Below are positions 24,921-33,548 of a stretch of DNA of 64,000 nt, piece after piece. Both the position numbers and the translations under genes were made by a program. Each line of letters opens with the position of its first letter. Position 1 is the stretch's first letter. The DNA comes from Pseudomonas sp. UBA5706 (lineage in GTDB: Bacteria; Pseudomonadota; Gammaproteobacteria; Pseudomonadales; Pseudomonadaceae), in NCBI RefSeq assembly GCF_002419965.1, contig NZ_DIHC01000046.1, positions 62,524 through 126,523 of the forward strand, in the 5' to 3' direction. The notes beneath the pieces are model-generated. The model was not told where the DNA came from. It searched no databases and saw only the letters and a list, made by a program, of their open reading frames with translations.

Positions 24921-26414
24921 ATGCCCGAACCTCAACCTTACTCGCGCAAGGCCTGGCTGCCCGCTGCTGTGGCGCTGGCGCTGAGCCTGGGCGCCTGCGC
25001 CACGCACACCGTACCTGCGGTGTCCGTTGGCGATGCGATGGTCAATCCGTTGCTGTCGCTGCCGGAGGGCGTCAGCCATCAGCCGCTGCCGGTCCGCTGG
25101 TGGCAATTGTATGAGGACCCGACACTGAATCACTGGGTCCAGCAAGCCTTGGCGCACAACCAGGACCTGGCCGCCGCTCAGGCCAACGTGCAGGCCATGC
25201 TCGCCGGCATTGGCGAATTCGAAAGCCAGCGCTGGCCGGCGACCTCGCTGGGCGTGGCAGCGGTGTACGGCAGGACCGCCGATGACCAGACACTGGCCCA
25301 GGCCCGCGATCGGCAGGCGCCTGCGCAGTGGGAATTCAATCCCGGTGCGGAGCTGGCGTACCAGCTGGACGTCTGGGGGCAGGTGCGCAATGCGATAACG
25401 CGTGCCCAGATGCAGGCCGAGGCAGCCAGCGAAGCCTATGACCTGCTGCGCATCAACGTGGCAAGCCAAACCAGCCGCGCGTATATCGAGCAATGCACGA
25501 TGGGGGCGCGCCTCGAAGTGACCCGACGCTCCTTGCAGACCCTGGACCGCAGCGTGGCGTTGAGCGAGCGCCAGCGGCAAGCCGGGATTGCCACTGAGCT
25601 CGACAGCGCGCGCCTGCGAAGCCTGCGTGAGCAGGTCAGCGCCGAATTACCCCTGCTCCAAGCACATCAGCGCATGGCGCGGTACGAACTGACGATGCTC
25701 AGCGGCCAGTCCGATGCGCCCTCGGACGCCGACTCCGCAGCCTGTCAGACCATCCCCACGCTTAACAGGCCACTGCCCGGCGGTGACGGTTGGCACCTGC
25801 TGCAGCAGCGCCCCGATGTGCGCCAGGCCGAGCGCGAACTGTCGGCGAGCCTTCTGGAAGTCGATATCGTCAAGGCCGACCTTTATCCGAAGGTCAGCTT
25901 CGGCGCTTCGCTGACCTCGTCCAGCCATCGGCTCAACGGGTTGGGGGACAGCCATGCAGTGATGTTCGGCATTGGGCCTTTGATCAGCTGGCAATTCCCC
26001 AATCTGCACGCCAATCGTGCCCGGGTCGGCAAGGCTCAGGCGCTGGCAGTGAGCCAACAGGCGACCTTCCACAGCGTGGTGCTGGCTGCCTTGAAAGACG
26101 TGCGTCAGGCATTGGCACTGTATGACGGCGAGCGCCAGCGCCAGCAGGCGTTAAGCCTGGCCTTGCAGCAAAGCCAGCGCAGCTACGAACTTGCCGAGGA
26201 TGGCCTGCGCGCCGGGAGCGTGGATGGCCTCGCACTGCTCGACAGCGAGCGCGATCTGATTGCCGTCCGCGCTCGCACAATCGATGCGCAGGGGCGTCTT
26301 GCCCTTAGCGAGATCAACCTGTTCAAAGCCTTGGGCGGCAGCTGGCAGAGCGACGCCCGACTGGACGCGGCGTCGCCTGCGTCTCTCATTCACGTCGCCG
26401 GGAACCCGCCATGA
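24921..26414 (+). CDS. Efflux outer-membrane factor (NodT-type lipoprotein)
   Basis: 497-residue TolC/NodT-family outer-membrane channel. It has a lipoprotein signal with lipobox LSLGAC near residue 28, the WWQLYEDPTLNHWVQQALAHNQDL motif, and long helical repeats duplicated in the two halves (KTSRAYIEQ-type and VLAALKDVRQALALYDGERQRQQAL). It would trimerise in the outer membrane and dock to the adaptor encoded next; the adaptor ATG overlaps its stop by four bases. Confidence 0.88.
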   Translation: MPEPQPYSRKAWLPAAVALALSLGACATHTVPAVSVGDAMVNPLLSLPEGVSHQPLPVRWWQLYEDPTLNHWVQQALAHNQDLAAAQANVQAMLAGIGEFESQRWPATSLGVAAVYGRTADDQTLAQARDRQAPAQWEFNPGAELAYQLDVWGQVRNAITRAQMQAEAASEAYDLLRINVASQTSRAYIEQCTMGARLEVTRRSLQTLDRSVALSERQRQAGIATELDSARLRSLREQVSAELPLLQAHQRMARYELTMLSGQSDAPSDADSAACQTIPTLNRPLPGGDGWHLLQQRPDVRQAERELSASLLEVDIVKADLYPKVSFGASLTSSSHRLNGLGDSHAVMFGIGPLISWQFPNLHANRARVGKAQALAVSQQATFHSVVLAALKDVRQALALYDGERQRQQALSLALQQSQRSYELAEDGLRAGSVDGLALLDSERDLIAVRARTIDAQGRLALSEINLFKALGGSWQSDARLDAASPASLIHVAGNPP

Positions 26415-27562
26415 ACATTGCTGTGGAAAAAGATCCTGCCGTCGGCCCGGGCACTGCGCCGCGCTCCGATCCCCGCCCGAGCCGCCAGCGCTGGTGGATG
26501 CTAGGCAGCGCTTGCCTGGCCGTTCTGGGCATCGTGGCGTGGGGTTTTTATTGGTTCGTCAGTGGGCAGTATTTGCAGACCACCGACGATGCGTATGTGC
26601 GCGCCGACTGGGTGGCGGTCAGTGCGCGGGTCAGCGGCTATGTCGCACAGGTAGAGGTGACCGACGATCAGCCCGTCAAGGCGGGCGATGTACTGGTACG
26701 TCTGGAAAGCCGCGACTACCAGGCATTCTATGAACAGGCCCAGGCTGTGGTCGCTGAGGCCGAGGGTGCGCTGCTGGCTGCGCAAGCCCGCCAGCAAGTG
26801 GCCGCCGAGCGTGTCGACCAACAACGCGAGGCTATCGCCCAGGCCCTGGCTGCCGTGCAAAGTGCGAGCGCCGAAGACCGTCGCAGCCAATTGGATGTGC
26901 AGCGCTACCGGGGTCTGATACGGGACAATGCCGCCACCCAACAGCGCCTGGAAACCGCCGATGCCCAGGCGCAGCAGGCACACGCGGCGCTGCAGGGCGC
27001 CCAGGCGCGGTTGCGCGAGCAACAGGCGCTGCTGGCAGTGACGCAAGCGCAGTCTCGATTGGCTGACATACAGATCAAAGCGCGGGCGGCTGCCCAGGCC
27101 AGCGCTTTGGCTCGGCGCACGCTGGCGCAGCAGAATCGGCAAGACACCGTCATTCGCGCTCCGGTCGATGGGGTAATCGGCCAGCGGCAGGTGCGCAGCG
27201 GTCAATACGTAGTCCCCGGCCAGCCGATGCTGGCGGTGGTGCCGGTGCACCAGACCTATGTGGTGGCCAACTACAAGGAAACCCAGTTGACGCACATGCT
27301 GCCCGGTCAGCCCGCGACCATTGATGTCGACAGTTTCCCTGACCAGCCGCTGCATGGCCACGTGGCCAGTTTCTCCCCGGGCTCAGGCAATGTGTTTGCC
27401 TTGCTGCCCTCGGACAACGCCACTGGCAACTTCACCAAGATCGTCCAGCGCTTCGCCGTGCGGATCGTCCTGGACGAGCCGCAGGCGGTGCGGGTGCTGC
27501 CGGGCATGTCCGTCACCACCACGGTCGACACCCGCCGGGAGGCAGGCACCGATGAGCAATGA
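26411..27562 (+). CDS. EmrA/HlyD-type membrane-fusion adaptor
   Basis: 383-residue periplasmic adaptor: one N-terminal membrane helix (WWMLGSACLAVLGIVAWGFYWFV), lipoyl halves around YVAQVEVTDDQPVKAGDVLVRLE and PVDGVIGQRQVRSGQYVVPGQ, and a long Ala/Gln-rich coiled-coil hairpin between them (about residues 105-240). This is the EmrA class that partners MFS pumps, matching the DHA2 transporter gene that overlaps its 3' end by 11 bases. Confidence 0.88.
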   Translation: MNIAVEKDPAVGPGTAPRSDPRPSRQRWWMLGSACLAVLGIVAWGFYWFVSGQYLQTTDDAYVRADWVAVSARVSGYVAQVEVTDDQPVKAGDVLVRLESRDYQAFYEQAQAVVAEAEGALLAAQARQQVAAERVDQQREAIAQALAAVQSASAEDRRSQLDVQRYRGLIRDNAATQQRLETADAQAQQAHAALQGAQARLREQQALLAVTQAQSRLADIQIKARAAAQASALARRTLAQQNRQDTVIRAPVDGVIGQRQVRSGQYVVPGQPMLAVVPVHQTYVVANYKETQLTHMLPGQPATIDVDSFPDQPLHGHVASFSPGSGNVFALLPSDNATGNFTKIVQRFAVRIVLDEPQAVRVLPGMSVTTTVDTRREAGTDEQ

Positions 27563-29057
27563 GTTCGCCGTCACCAAGCGTGCCTGGGTCGCGGTGATCG
27601 GTGGCCTGTTCGGCTGTTTCATGGCGGGCATGAACGTGCACGTCACCAGTGCCGCGCTCCCGGAAATCGAGGGGTCGCTAGGGGCCACGTTCGAGGAAGG
27701 TTCGTGGATATCCACCGCGTACCTGGTGGCCGAAATCGTGATGATCCCGCTGACCGCCTGGCTGGTCGAAGTGTTTTCGATGCGGCGCGTGATGTGGCTC
27801 GGCTCGTTCATTTTTTTGCTGGCCTCTGTCGCCTGTTCCTGGGCACCGAACCTGCAAGCGATGATCGTCATGCGGGTGATCCAGGGAGCCGCCGGCGCGG
27901 TGCTCATCCCGCTGTCTTTCCAACTGATCATTACCGAGTTGCCGCCCGCGAAAATGGCGCTGGGCATGGCGCTGTTCAGCCTGGCCAACAGTGTCGCGCA
28001 GGCGGCGGGGCCCTCGATTGGTGGTTGGCTGACCGACACCTATTCCTGGCGCTGGATCTTTTACCTGCAGTTGATTCCGGGGATCGCGCTGCTCATGGCC
28101 ATCGCCTGGTCCATCGACGCCAAGCCGATGAAACTCGAACTGTTGCAGCGCGCCGACTGGTTCGGTATCAGCGCCATGGTCATCGGCCTGGGCAGTCTGC
28201 AGATCGTGCTCGAAGAGGGCGGACGCAAGGACTGGTTCGGCTCCAGCTACATCCTTGGCATGTCGATCGTCGCTGGCGTCGCGCTGAGCGCGTTCGTGCT
28301 GGCGCAGTTGTATGGCTCGCGTGCCTTTATCAACCTGCGACTGCTGCGGCGCTACAATTTTGGCGTCGCCAGTATGGCCATGTTCACCTTCGGCGCCGCT
28401 ACGTACGGGCTGGTGTTTCTGGTGCCCAACTATTTGTCGTTTCTGCAGCACTACAACGCAGGCGAGATCGGCATCACGCTGATCGCCTACGGCATGGTGC
28501 AGTTGTTGTTGGCGCCTCTGATGCCGCGCCTGATGCGCTGGACCAGCCCCAAGATAATGGTGGCCAGCGGTTTCGCGATCATGGCCCTGGGGTGCTGGCT
28601 GGGCGCGCACCTGAACGCTGACAGCGCAGCCAACGTGATCATTCCCTCCACCGTGGTGCGCGGCATGGGACAGCCCTTGATCATGGTGGCGCTGTCGGTT
28701 CTGGCGGTCGCCGGGCTGGAAAAAAGCGAGGCAGGGGCGGCTTCGGCGTTGTTCTCCATGCTGCGTAATCTGGGCGGGGCTGTCGGTACGGCAGCGCTGA
28801 CCCAGATCGTGGCGATGCGCGAGCGCTTTCATTCCGAGCGTCTGAGCGAGCATGTCAACGTCTTTTCCCCTGGCGTGCAGGAGCGCCTGGGCCAGGTGGT
28901 GCATACCTGGCTGCCCGCGCAACAGCAAGCCCTCGGCGCACTGGCCATAACCATCAGGCGCGAAGCGTATTTGTTGGCGTACAGCGATGCGTTTTACCTG
29001 GCCTGCCTGGCATTGGCGGGGTGTGCGCTGGCGACCGCGATGATGCGCCAGCGGTGA
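27552..29057 (+). CDS. EmrB-type DHA2 MFS drug exporter
   Basis: 501-residue, 14-helix MFS exporter of the DHA2/EmrB family. Seen: FMAGMNVHVTSAALPEIEGSLGA at the first helix and the antiporter motif C region SLANSVAQAAGPSIGGWLTDTYSWRWIFYL. With the two preceding genes it forms a complete tripartite pump for hydrophobic toxic compounds, perhaps protecting the cell from resin acids or from uncoupling acid intermediates. Start ATG 27552 lies within the 3' end of the adaptor gene, indicating translational coupling. Confidence 0.88.
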   Translation: MSNEFAVTKRAWVAVIGGLFGCFMAGMNVHVTSAALPEIEGSLGATFEEGSWISTAYLVAEIVMIPLTAWLVEVFSMRRVMWLGSFIFLLASVACSWAPNLQAMIVMRVIQGAAGAVLIPLSFQLIITELPPAKMALGMALFSLANSVAQAAGPSIGGWLTDTYSWRWIFYLQLIPGIALLMAIAWSIDAKPMKLELLQRADWFGISAMVIGLGSLQIVLEEGGRKDWFGSSYILGMSIVAGVALSAFVLAQLYGSRAFINLRLLRRYNFGVASMAMFTFGAATYGLVFLVPNYLSFLQHYNAGEIGITLIAYGMVQLLLAPLMPRLMRWTSPKIMVASGFAIMALGCWLGAHLNADSAANVIIPSTVVRGMGQPLIMVALSVLAVAGLEKSEAGAASALFSMLRNLGGAVGTAALTQIVAMRERFHSERLSEHVNVFSPGVQERLGQVVHTWLPAQQQALGALAITIRREAYLLAYSDAFYLACLALAGCALATAMMRQR

Positions 29058-29072
29058 TCGCGTTGGCCGGAC

Positions 29073-29927
29073 TCAGTTCTCGGTGCCGGTGGTCCAGTCA
29101 CCGTCGGTCGAGCAGGACAGTGTCTGCCAGCGTTCGATTTCAGTGCCCATGCGCGCCAGCTTTGCGCTGACCTGAGTGTAGGCGTCACTGCCGGCCAGAA
29201 AACGCAAAGGCGGTGCTTCGCTGTTGGCCAGCGTCACCAGGGCGTGGCCCAGTTTCGCCGGGTCTCCCGCTTGCTGGTGATTGCCAGCGGCGCAAGAGGC
29301 CTGAAGTTTATCTACCAGCGCCGCGTAGTCGGCGACCTGCACACTGCCGAACGCCAGCGAGCTGCTGTCGAGGAAATCAGTGCGGAATACCCCGGGCTCC
29401 ACCAGCGTGACGCGAATACCGTAACCGGCGACTTCCTGAGCCAATGCTTCACTGAAGCCTTCAACCGCGAACTTTGAGGCGCTGTATAAGGAAGCGCCGC
29501 CCATGCCGATCAGTCCGCCCACCGAAGACAGGTTGAACACATGACCGCGACGCTGGGTACGCATCAGCGGCAGCACCGCCCGGCACAGGTTGAAGACGCC
29601 GAAGACGTTGGTCTGGAACTGCCGCTCGACGTCAGCCTGGGTGTTGGTTTCAAAAGGGCCGAGCTGACCGTAGCCAGCGTTGTTGACCAGTACGTCAATC
29701 GCGCCGAAGCGGGTCAGGGCCGCGTCCACCACCGCACTGGCCTGGGCTTGGTCGGTGACGTCCAGCGCCTGTTTGAGCACCCGGTCGGGGTCGTCGGTAA
29801 ACAGGTTGTCCAGGGCACGCAGGTTGCGCGCAGTGACCACGATCCGGTCGCCCGCCGATAACGCCGCCTGAGCGATGTGCGCGCCTAATCCCCTTGAAGC
29901 CCCGGTTATCATCCAGACTTTATTCAT
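29073..29927 (-). CDS. Short-chain dehydrogenase/reductase
   Basis: 284-residue SDR with TGASRGLG at residues 8-15, NNAGYG, Ser in NLSSVGGL and catalytic Tyr-x3-Lys in LYSASKFAVEGFSEALAQE. It looks like the common oxidoreductase group that includes retinol-type and benzil-type reductases. Its ATG at 29927 overlaps the stop of the ferredoxin reductase by four bases, so it is the last gene of a minus-strand unit (MFS, ferredoxin, reductase, SDR) and probably acts on a P450 product. Confidence 0.88.
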   Translation of the reverse strand: MNKVWMITGASRGLGAHIAQAALSAGDRIVVTARNLRALDNLFTDDPDRVLKQALDVTDQAQASAVVDAALTRFGAIDVLVNNAGYGQLGPFETNTQADVERQFQTNVFGVFNLCRAVLPLMRTQRRGHVFNLSSVGGLIGMGGASLYSASKFAVEGFSEALAQEVAGYGIRVTLVEPGVFRTDFLDSSSLAFGSVQVADYAALVDKLQASCAAGNHQQAGDPAKLGHALVTLANSEAPPLRFLAGSDAYTQVSAKLARMGTEIERWQTLSCSTDGDWTTGTEN

Positions 29928-31159
29928 GGTCGATTGGCCGCTTCCCATGCCTTGAGTTCAAACCCCGGTTCTGCCGCTTGTGCCGCCGTCAGCTGGGGGG
30001 CGCGAGCCAGGATCTTGCGCGCCGCCATGTGATCGCCCGGCCGATTGCAGGACTCCACGGCGATCAATTGATCATCGCGGAAACACAGTACCGACAGCTG
30101 CGAGGTTTCCGGCGAGCCAACGATAACGCTGCTGTCATAGCCAGTAGACAGCCCGGCGATTTGTAACTTGAGCGGGCCCTGATCGGTCCAGAACCACGGC
30201 AGGGCCTCGTACGCAGCGGGCTTGCCCATCAGCCGCGCGGCGATGCAGCGCGCCTGATCGATAGCGTTCTGCACCGACTCCAGCCGAATCGGCTGCTGAT
30301 CGTTATGCAGGCACGGGAAGCAGGCCACGTCGCCCAGGGCGGAAATCTGCGGGTCGCTGGTCAGCAGGTGGGCGTCGACCTTGATGCCGTTCTCGATGTC
30401 CAGCCCGGCCTCGGTAGCGATTTGCACGTTGGCGATCACGCCGATGCCGAACACCACCAGGTCCGCCGGCAGCCGCTTACCGTCGCTGGTGGTCACGGCG
30501 CAGACCCTGTCGTTATCGCCTTCGATGGCGGCCAGGCCCTGGCGAAAATCGAAATGCACGCCCCAGCCCTCATGGGCCTTGCGAAACACCTCGGACATTT
30601 CCCGCGATACCGCACGCGCCATTGGACGATCGCCCAACTCAAGCACGTGCACGTTCGCTCCCAGGGCGGCAGCGACCGCGGCGAACTCCAGGCCAATGAA
30701 GCCGGCGCCGACCACCACGACATTGCGCGCCTGATGCACCAGAGGCGCGAGGGTATCGGCGTGCAGCTTGGTCTTGATGCCGAACACACCTTCCAACTGC
30801 GCCCCCGGTACCGCCAGCGGACGGTTGTGCGCGCCGGTGGCCAGCACCAGATGGTCGTAGTTCACGACGTCGCCGGAGGCCAAGAGCACCCGCCGGTTGA
30901 GCCTGTCGATGGCGCTCGCCTGGTCATGCAGCAACTCGATGTTCTGGGTGGCGAAATAATCTGCCGGGCGGAACAGCAGCGCAGTTTCGGCAATCTTGCC
31001 GAGCAGGTAGGCCTTGGACAACGGCGGACGCTGGTAGGGCAGGCCGGGCTCGTCGCCGATCAGGACAATACGCCCGGTATGGCCTTCCTGGCGCAGCGAC
31101 GCGGCGACCTGATAACCCGCCTGACCTGCGCCGACGATCACGATTGAGGACAGTGACAT
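29924..31159 (-). CDS. Ferredoxin reductase, putidaredoxin-reductase type
   Basis: 411-residue FAD- and NAD(P)H-dependent reductase. FAD motif IVIVGAGQAGYQVAASL at residue 6, ATG motif LVLATGAHNRPL, NAD motif VVVVGAGFIGLEFAAVAAALG near residue 147, and the second FAD segment ISALGDVACFPC. Closely follows the [2Fe-2S] ferredoxin gene, the classic P450 electron chain. It is the only reductase of this kind in the window, so it may also serve the ring-hydroxylating dioxygenase through the [3Fe-4S] ferredoxin; that is inference. Confidence 0.9.
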   Translation of the reverse strand: MSLSSIVIVGAGQAGYQVAASLRQEGHTGRIVLIGDEPGLPYQRPPLSKAYLLGKIAETALLFRPADYFATQNIELLHDQASAIDRLNRRVLLASGDVVNYDHLVLATGAHNRPLAVPGAQLEGVFGIKTKLHADTLAPLVHQARNVVVVGAGFIGLEFAAVAAALGANVHVLELGDRPMARAVSREMSEVFRKAHEGWGVHFDFRQGLAAIEGDNDRVCAVTTSDGKRLPADLVVFGIGVIANVQIATEAGLDIENGIKVDAHLLTSDPQISALGDVACFPCLHNDQQPIRLESVQNAIDQARCIAARLMGKPAAYEALPWFWTDQGPLKLQIAGLSTGYDSSVIVGSPETSQLSVLCFRDDQLIAVESCNRPGDHMAARKILARAPQLTAAQAAEPGFELKAWEAANRP

Positions 31160-31195
31160 GAAAACTCCTTCGACTGGGTCCGATGAGCGTCAGGC

Positions 31196-31516
31196 TCAGT
31201 ACTGGGATTGCGGCAAACGCAGGACCAGACCGTCCAGCGCGTCGCTGACGATCAACTGACAGGTCAGGCGGCTGTTGTCGCTGCGGCCACAGGCGTATTC
31301 GAGCATGTCCGATTCGGCCTCTTCGGCGGCCGGCACGCGTGCCAGCCAGGCGTCGTCGACGAAGGCGTGGCAGGTGGCACAGCTGCACGCGCCGCCGCAA
31401 TCGGCCTGCAGGCCGGGCACGCTGGCGAAATTGGCGGCCTGCATCACCGACTGGCCAACGTTTGCATTGACGCGATGCTCGGTGCCGTTGAATTCGATCA
31501 GGGTCAGAACTGGCAT
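31196..31516 (-). CDS. [2Fe-2S] ferredoxin, putidaredoxin type
   Basis: 106-residue adrenodoxin/putidaredoxin-type ferredoxin. Cluster cysteines are in DCGGACSCATC (C-x5-C-x2-C) and the distal LTCQL; an extra Cys lies inside the loop. Start ATG 31516 is preceded by AGAGGAAAT and by overlapping CA motifs. It would pass electrons from the adjacent reductase to the P450s at 18894 and 53314. About 60 bases separate it from the MFS gene upstream in the same unit. Confidence 0.92.
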   Translation of the reverse strand: MPVLTLIEFNGTEHRVNANVGQSVMQAANFASVPGLQADCGGACSCATCHAFVDDAWLARVPAAEEAESDMLEYACGRSDNSRLTCQLIVSDALDGLVLRLPQSQY

Positions 31517-31528
31517 AGGGATTTCCTC

Positions 31529-31539
31529 TTGTTTTTGTT
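31529..31539 (-). promoter_or_regulatory. Crc/Hfq-type CA motif before [2Fe-2S] ferredoxin
   Basis: On the minus strand AACAAAAA and AAAAACAA overlap, 12 bases upstream of the ATG and directly before the ribosome site. Confidence 0.55.
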
Positions 31540-31578
31540 GTGGGTAAGGCGTTGCCGCGGGTGCACCGCGCCAGGCGC

Positions 31579-32859
31579 TCAGGTGGAGGCTGCCACGGAT
31601 GCGCCGTGGAAGCGCGGTGCGCGGCCCAGCATGAGCAACAGCAATGGGCCGATCAGACAGCAGACCATGCAATAGACCAGCATCGCCGAATAATCGCCGC
31701 TGCGACTAAGCATGAAGGCGAACAGCAGCGGGGCCAGGGCCGAGGCCACGGTATTGAGGCCCTGATGCACGCCAAACAGACGGCCGTACTCACGCAGACC
31801 GAAATAGCGCGCCACCAGGAACGCCGCGATGTCGAACTCGGCACCCGCGCCGAAGCCTACCAGCATCGCAGCCATCAGCAGCATCTGGAAATCGGTGGTT
31901 CCACCCAGGTAAATCATGCAGCCCACAGCGGGCATCATCAGGCTGGCGGCGGCCACAGCGGGTGGCCAGAGGCGGTCGAGCAGGTAGCCGATCAGCATCC
32001 GGCCGACGATAAGGGAGATGCCGAAACCGCTGAAGATCAACCCGGCATCAGCCGCGCTGAGGCCTTTGGACTGCAGCAGCGGAATGGTACTGGTGACCAT
32101 CCCGACCACCGACGACACCACCAGCGACAGCGCCAGGTTGCAGATCCAGAACTTGCCCGAGCGCATGCCTTGGCGAAAATTCATGCCCGGCAGGGCCAGA
32201 AGCAGATCATCCCCGGTGCGATCGCTGCGGGTCGCAGTGCTGCCGACGACCTCGGGCAGACGGAACCACAGCAGGGTCAGCGGCAGCAGCACCACCATAT
32301 TAAGAACAGCAAGGATGATGAACGCCGCACGCCAGTCCCACTGTTCAATGCCCCAGGTCATCAAGCGGGGAACGATGGCCGCGGTCAGACCAGTGCCTGA
32401 GAGGCCGATGGCCAGCGCCAGGCCACGGTTGCGCTCGTACCAGAGGCTCAACAGCTGCGTCCAGGTCACCGCCAGCGTGCCCATGCCCACGATCGGCAAC
32501 AACGCGAATGCCAGGTACATCGACCAGATCGAGGGAGTCAATTGGGTGGTCGCCAAATAACCGAGCACCAGCAACAGCAGCGAGACCACGGTCACCCGCT
32601 TGATGCCATAACGCAGGTTGAACCAGCCGACCAGTTGCAAGGAAATGACCGCGCCGCCGAACAGAAAGGTGATGCACGCCTGCAATTCCGGCTTGGTCCA
32701 GCCGAATGCCTGATTCAGCGGCACCACAAGCGTACCGAAGCCATAGAGCAACGCGGCGTTGATGCTGACCGCGACGCCGGCCAGCGACAAAATGAGGATT
32801 CTCCAGGCACTTCGAAATTCGGTGAAATCGATTGCCGCTTCGTTTTTCGAAGGGGTCAT
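31579..32859 (-). CDS. MFS permease, third paralogue
   Basis: 426-residue MFS transporter homologous to those at 1 and 22181 (WRILILSLAGVAVSINAALLYGFGTLVVPLNQAFGW; second-half motif GAEFDIAAFLVARYFGLREYGRLFG). First gene of the minus-strand electron-transfer unit, with its own promoter and ACA-N13-TGT site at 33016-33045. In the published Pseudomonas dit cluster a permease gene (ditE) is linked to the catabolic genes; whether this or another permease here corresponds to it cannot be decided from sequence alone. Confidence 0.88.
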   Translation of the reverse strand: MTPSKNEAAIDFTEFRSAWRILILSLAGVAVSINAALLYGFGTLVVPLNQAFGWTKPELQACITFLFGGAVISLQLVGWFNLRYGIKRVTVVSLLLLVLGYLATTQLTPSIWSMYLAFALLPIVGMGTLAVTWTQLLSLWYERNRGLALAIGLSGTGLTAAIVPRLMTWGIEQWDWRAAFIILAVLNMVVLLPLTLLWFRLPEVVGSTATRSDRTGDDLLLALPGMNFRQGMRSGKFWICNLALSLVVSSVVGMVTSTIPLLQSKGLSAADAGLIFSGFGISLIVGRMLIGYLLDRLWPPAVAAASLMMPAVGCMIYLGGTTDFQMLLMAAMLVGFGAGAEFDIAAFLVARYFGLREYGRLFGVHQGLNTVASALAPLLFAFMLSRSGDYSAMLVYCMVCCLIGPLLLLMLGRAPRFHGASVAAST

Positions 32860-33013
32860 GAATTGGCTTCCTTATAGGTTTTGTTGAGCCAAACGGTGTA
32901 GCGGTGTCAATTCGAAGAACGTTGTAGGCGTTCTCAAGCAAGAATCAAATACGCAAACGAGAATATGGCAGGTCGCGGGGGCTGTCCAGCCGGCCGACGC
33001 GTCTGGTCGACGA

Positions 33014-33043
33014 AATAATAGACATAAATCGAATATATGTTCA
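33014..33043 (-). promoter_or_regulatory. Promoter with ACA-N13-TGT operator, site 3
   Basis: Read on the minus strand, the 19-mer ACATATATTCGATTTATGT (33040-33022) is preceded by TG to give a TGAACA -35-like box and followed, after one C, by TATTAT as -10, with a 17-base spacer. Arms ACATA and TATGT are complementary. It should drive the permease, ferredoxin, reductase and SDR unit. Confidence 0.65.
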
Positions 33044-33177
33044 CAAATATAAGGAAGTCAGGTGTTGTCAGTCGCATCTGTAGAAATGCGGAGCAGTAGG
33101 GAAATGAGGCACGCGCAGTCAAACTCGGGCTCTCACAGGCGCTTTCTCGCCAGGAGTCTGGCGTCTGCGATGAAATA

Positions 33178-33206
33178 TTTACACATGGATAGAAAGTGTT
33201 CATTAT
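33178..33206 (+). promoter_or_regulatory. Promoter with ACA-N13-TGT operator, site 4
   Basis: TTTACA (33178-33183) and CATTAT (33201-33206) form a -35/-10 pair with a 17-base spacer; the 19-mer ACACATGGATAGAAAGTGT (33181-33199) fills the space between. It should start the ditA3-like operon 33 bases further on. In Pseudomonas abietaniphila, DitR activates ditA3, so this promoter is the natural one to compare. Confidence 0.7.
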
Positions 33207-33238
33207 TGGCCGAACTGAACCTACAAGGGAGACAAGAA

Positions 33239-33475
33239 ATGAGTTCAGACAAAGCGCAATTCAAAGTGGTCGCCGACCGTTCGCGTTGCTGCGGCTATGG
33301 CCTGTGCGCAGCCGTGTGCCCCAGCCTTTACAAGCTTGATGACGATGGTCTGGTCTACCTGGACGATGATCGGGTGCCCCCCGAGCTTGAAGAGGAGGCG
33401 CGCGAAGGCGCCGCTGCCTGTCCAGCCGAGGCCATCTGGCTGGAACCCCTCGATACTCCCGAAAACGCTGCCTGA
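33239..33475 (+). CDS. ditA3: [3Fe-4S]-type ferredoxin of ring-hydroxylating dioxygenase
   Basis: 78-residue acidic ferredoxin. Cysteines: RCCGYGLCAAVCP, that is Cys17, Cys18, Cys23 and Cys27, with a distal CPAEAI. The second ligand of a C-x2-C-x2-C [4Fe-4S] motif falls on Tyr20, so a [3Fe-4S] cluster is expected, although Cys18 and Cys27 could alter this. The dit dioxygenase is known for using a [4Fe-4S] or [3Fe-4S] ferredoxin instead of a Rieske type, and for having the gene apart from ditA1A2, both true here. ATG 33239 follows AAGGGAGAC; it gives the normal size whereas the longer frame runs over the promoter. Confidence 0.85.
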   Translation: MSSDKAQFKVVADRSRCCGYGLCAAVCPSLYKLDDDGLVYLDDDRVPPELEEEAREGAAACPAEAIWLEPLDTPENAA

Positions 33476-33548
33476 AAGCTAGCCTGCCGTCGCCATTGGC
33501 AACGGCAGTTTCACAACCGTTTTGCGCACATTTCGGGAGAATCACAGG

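Larger units (their letters stand above)
32860..33238. other. 379-base divergent control region with two operators
   Basis: No gene seen. AT-rich region between the minus-strand permease/ferredoxin unit and the plus-strand ditA3-like unit. It holds two ACA-N13-TGT sites about 140 bases apart, at 33022-33040 in front of the leftward unit and 33181-33199 in front of the rightward unit. Confidence 0.7.
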
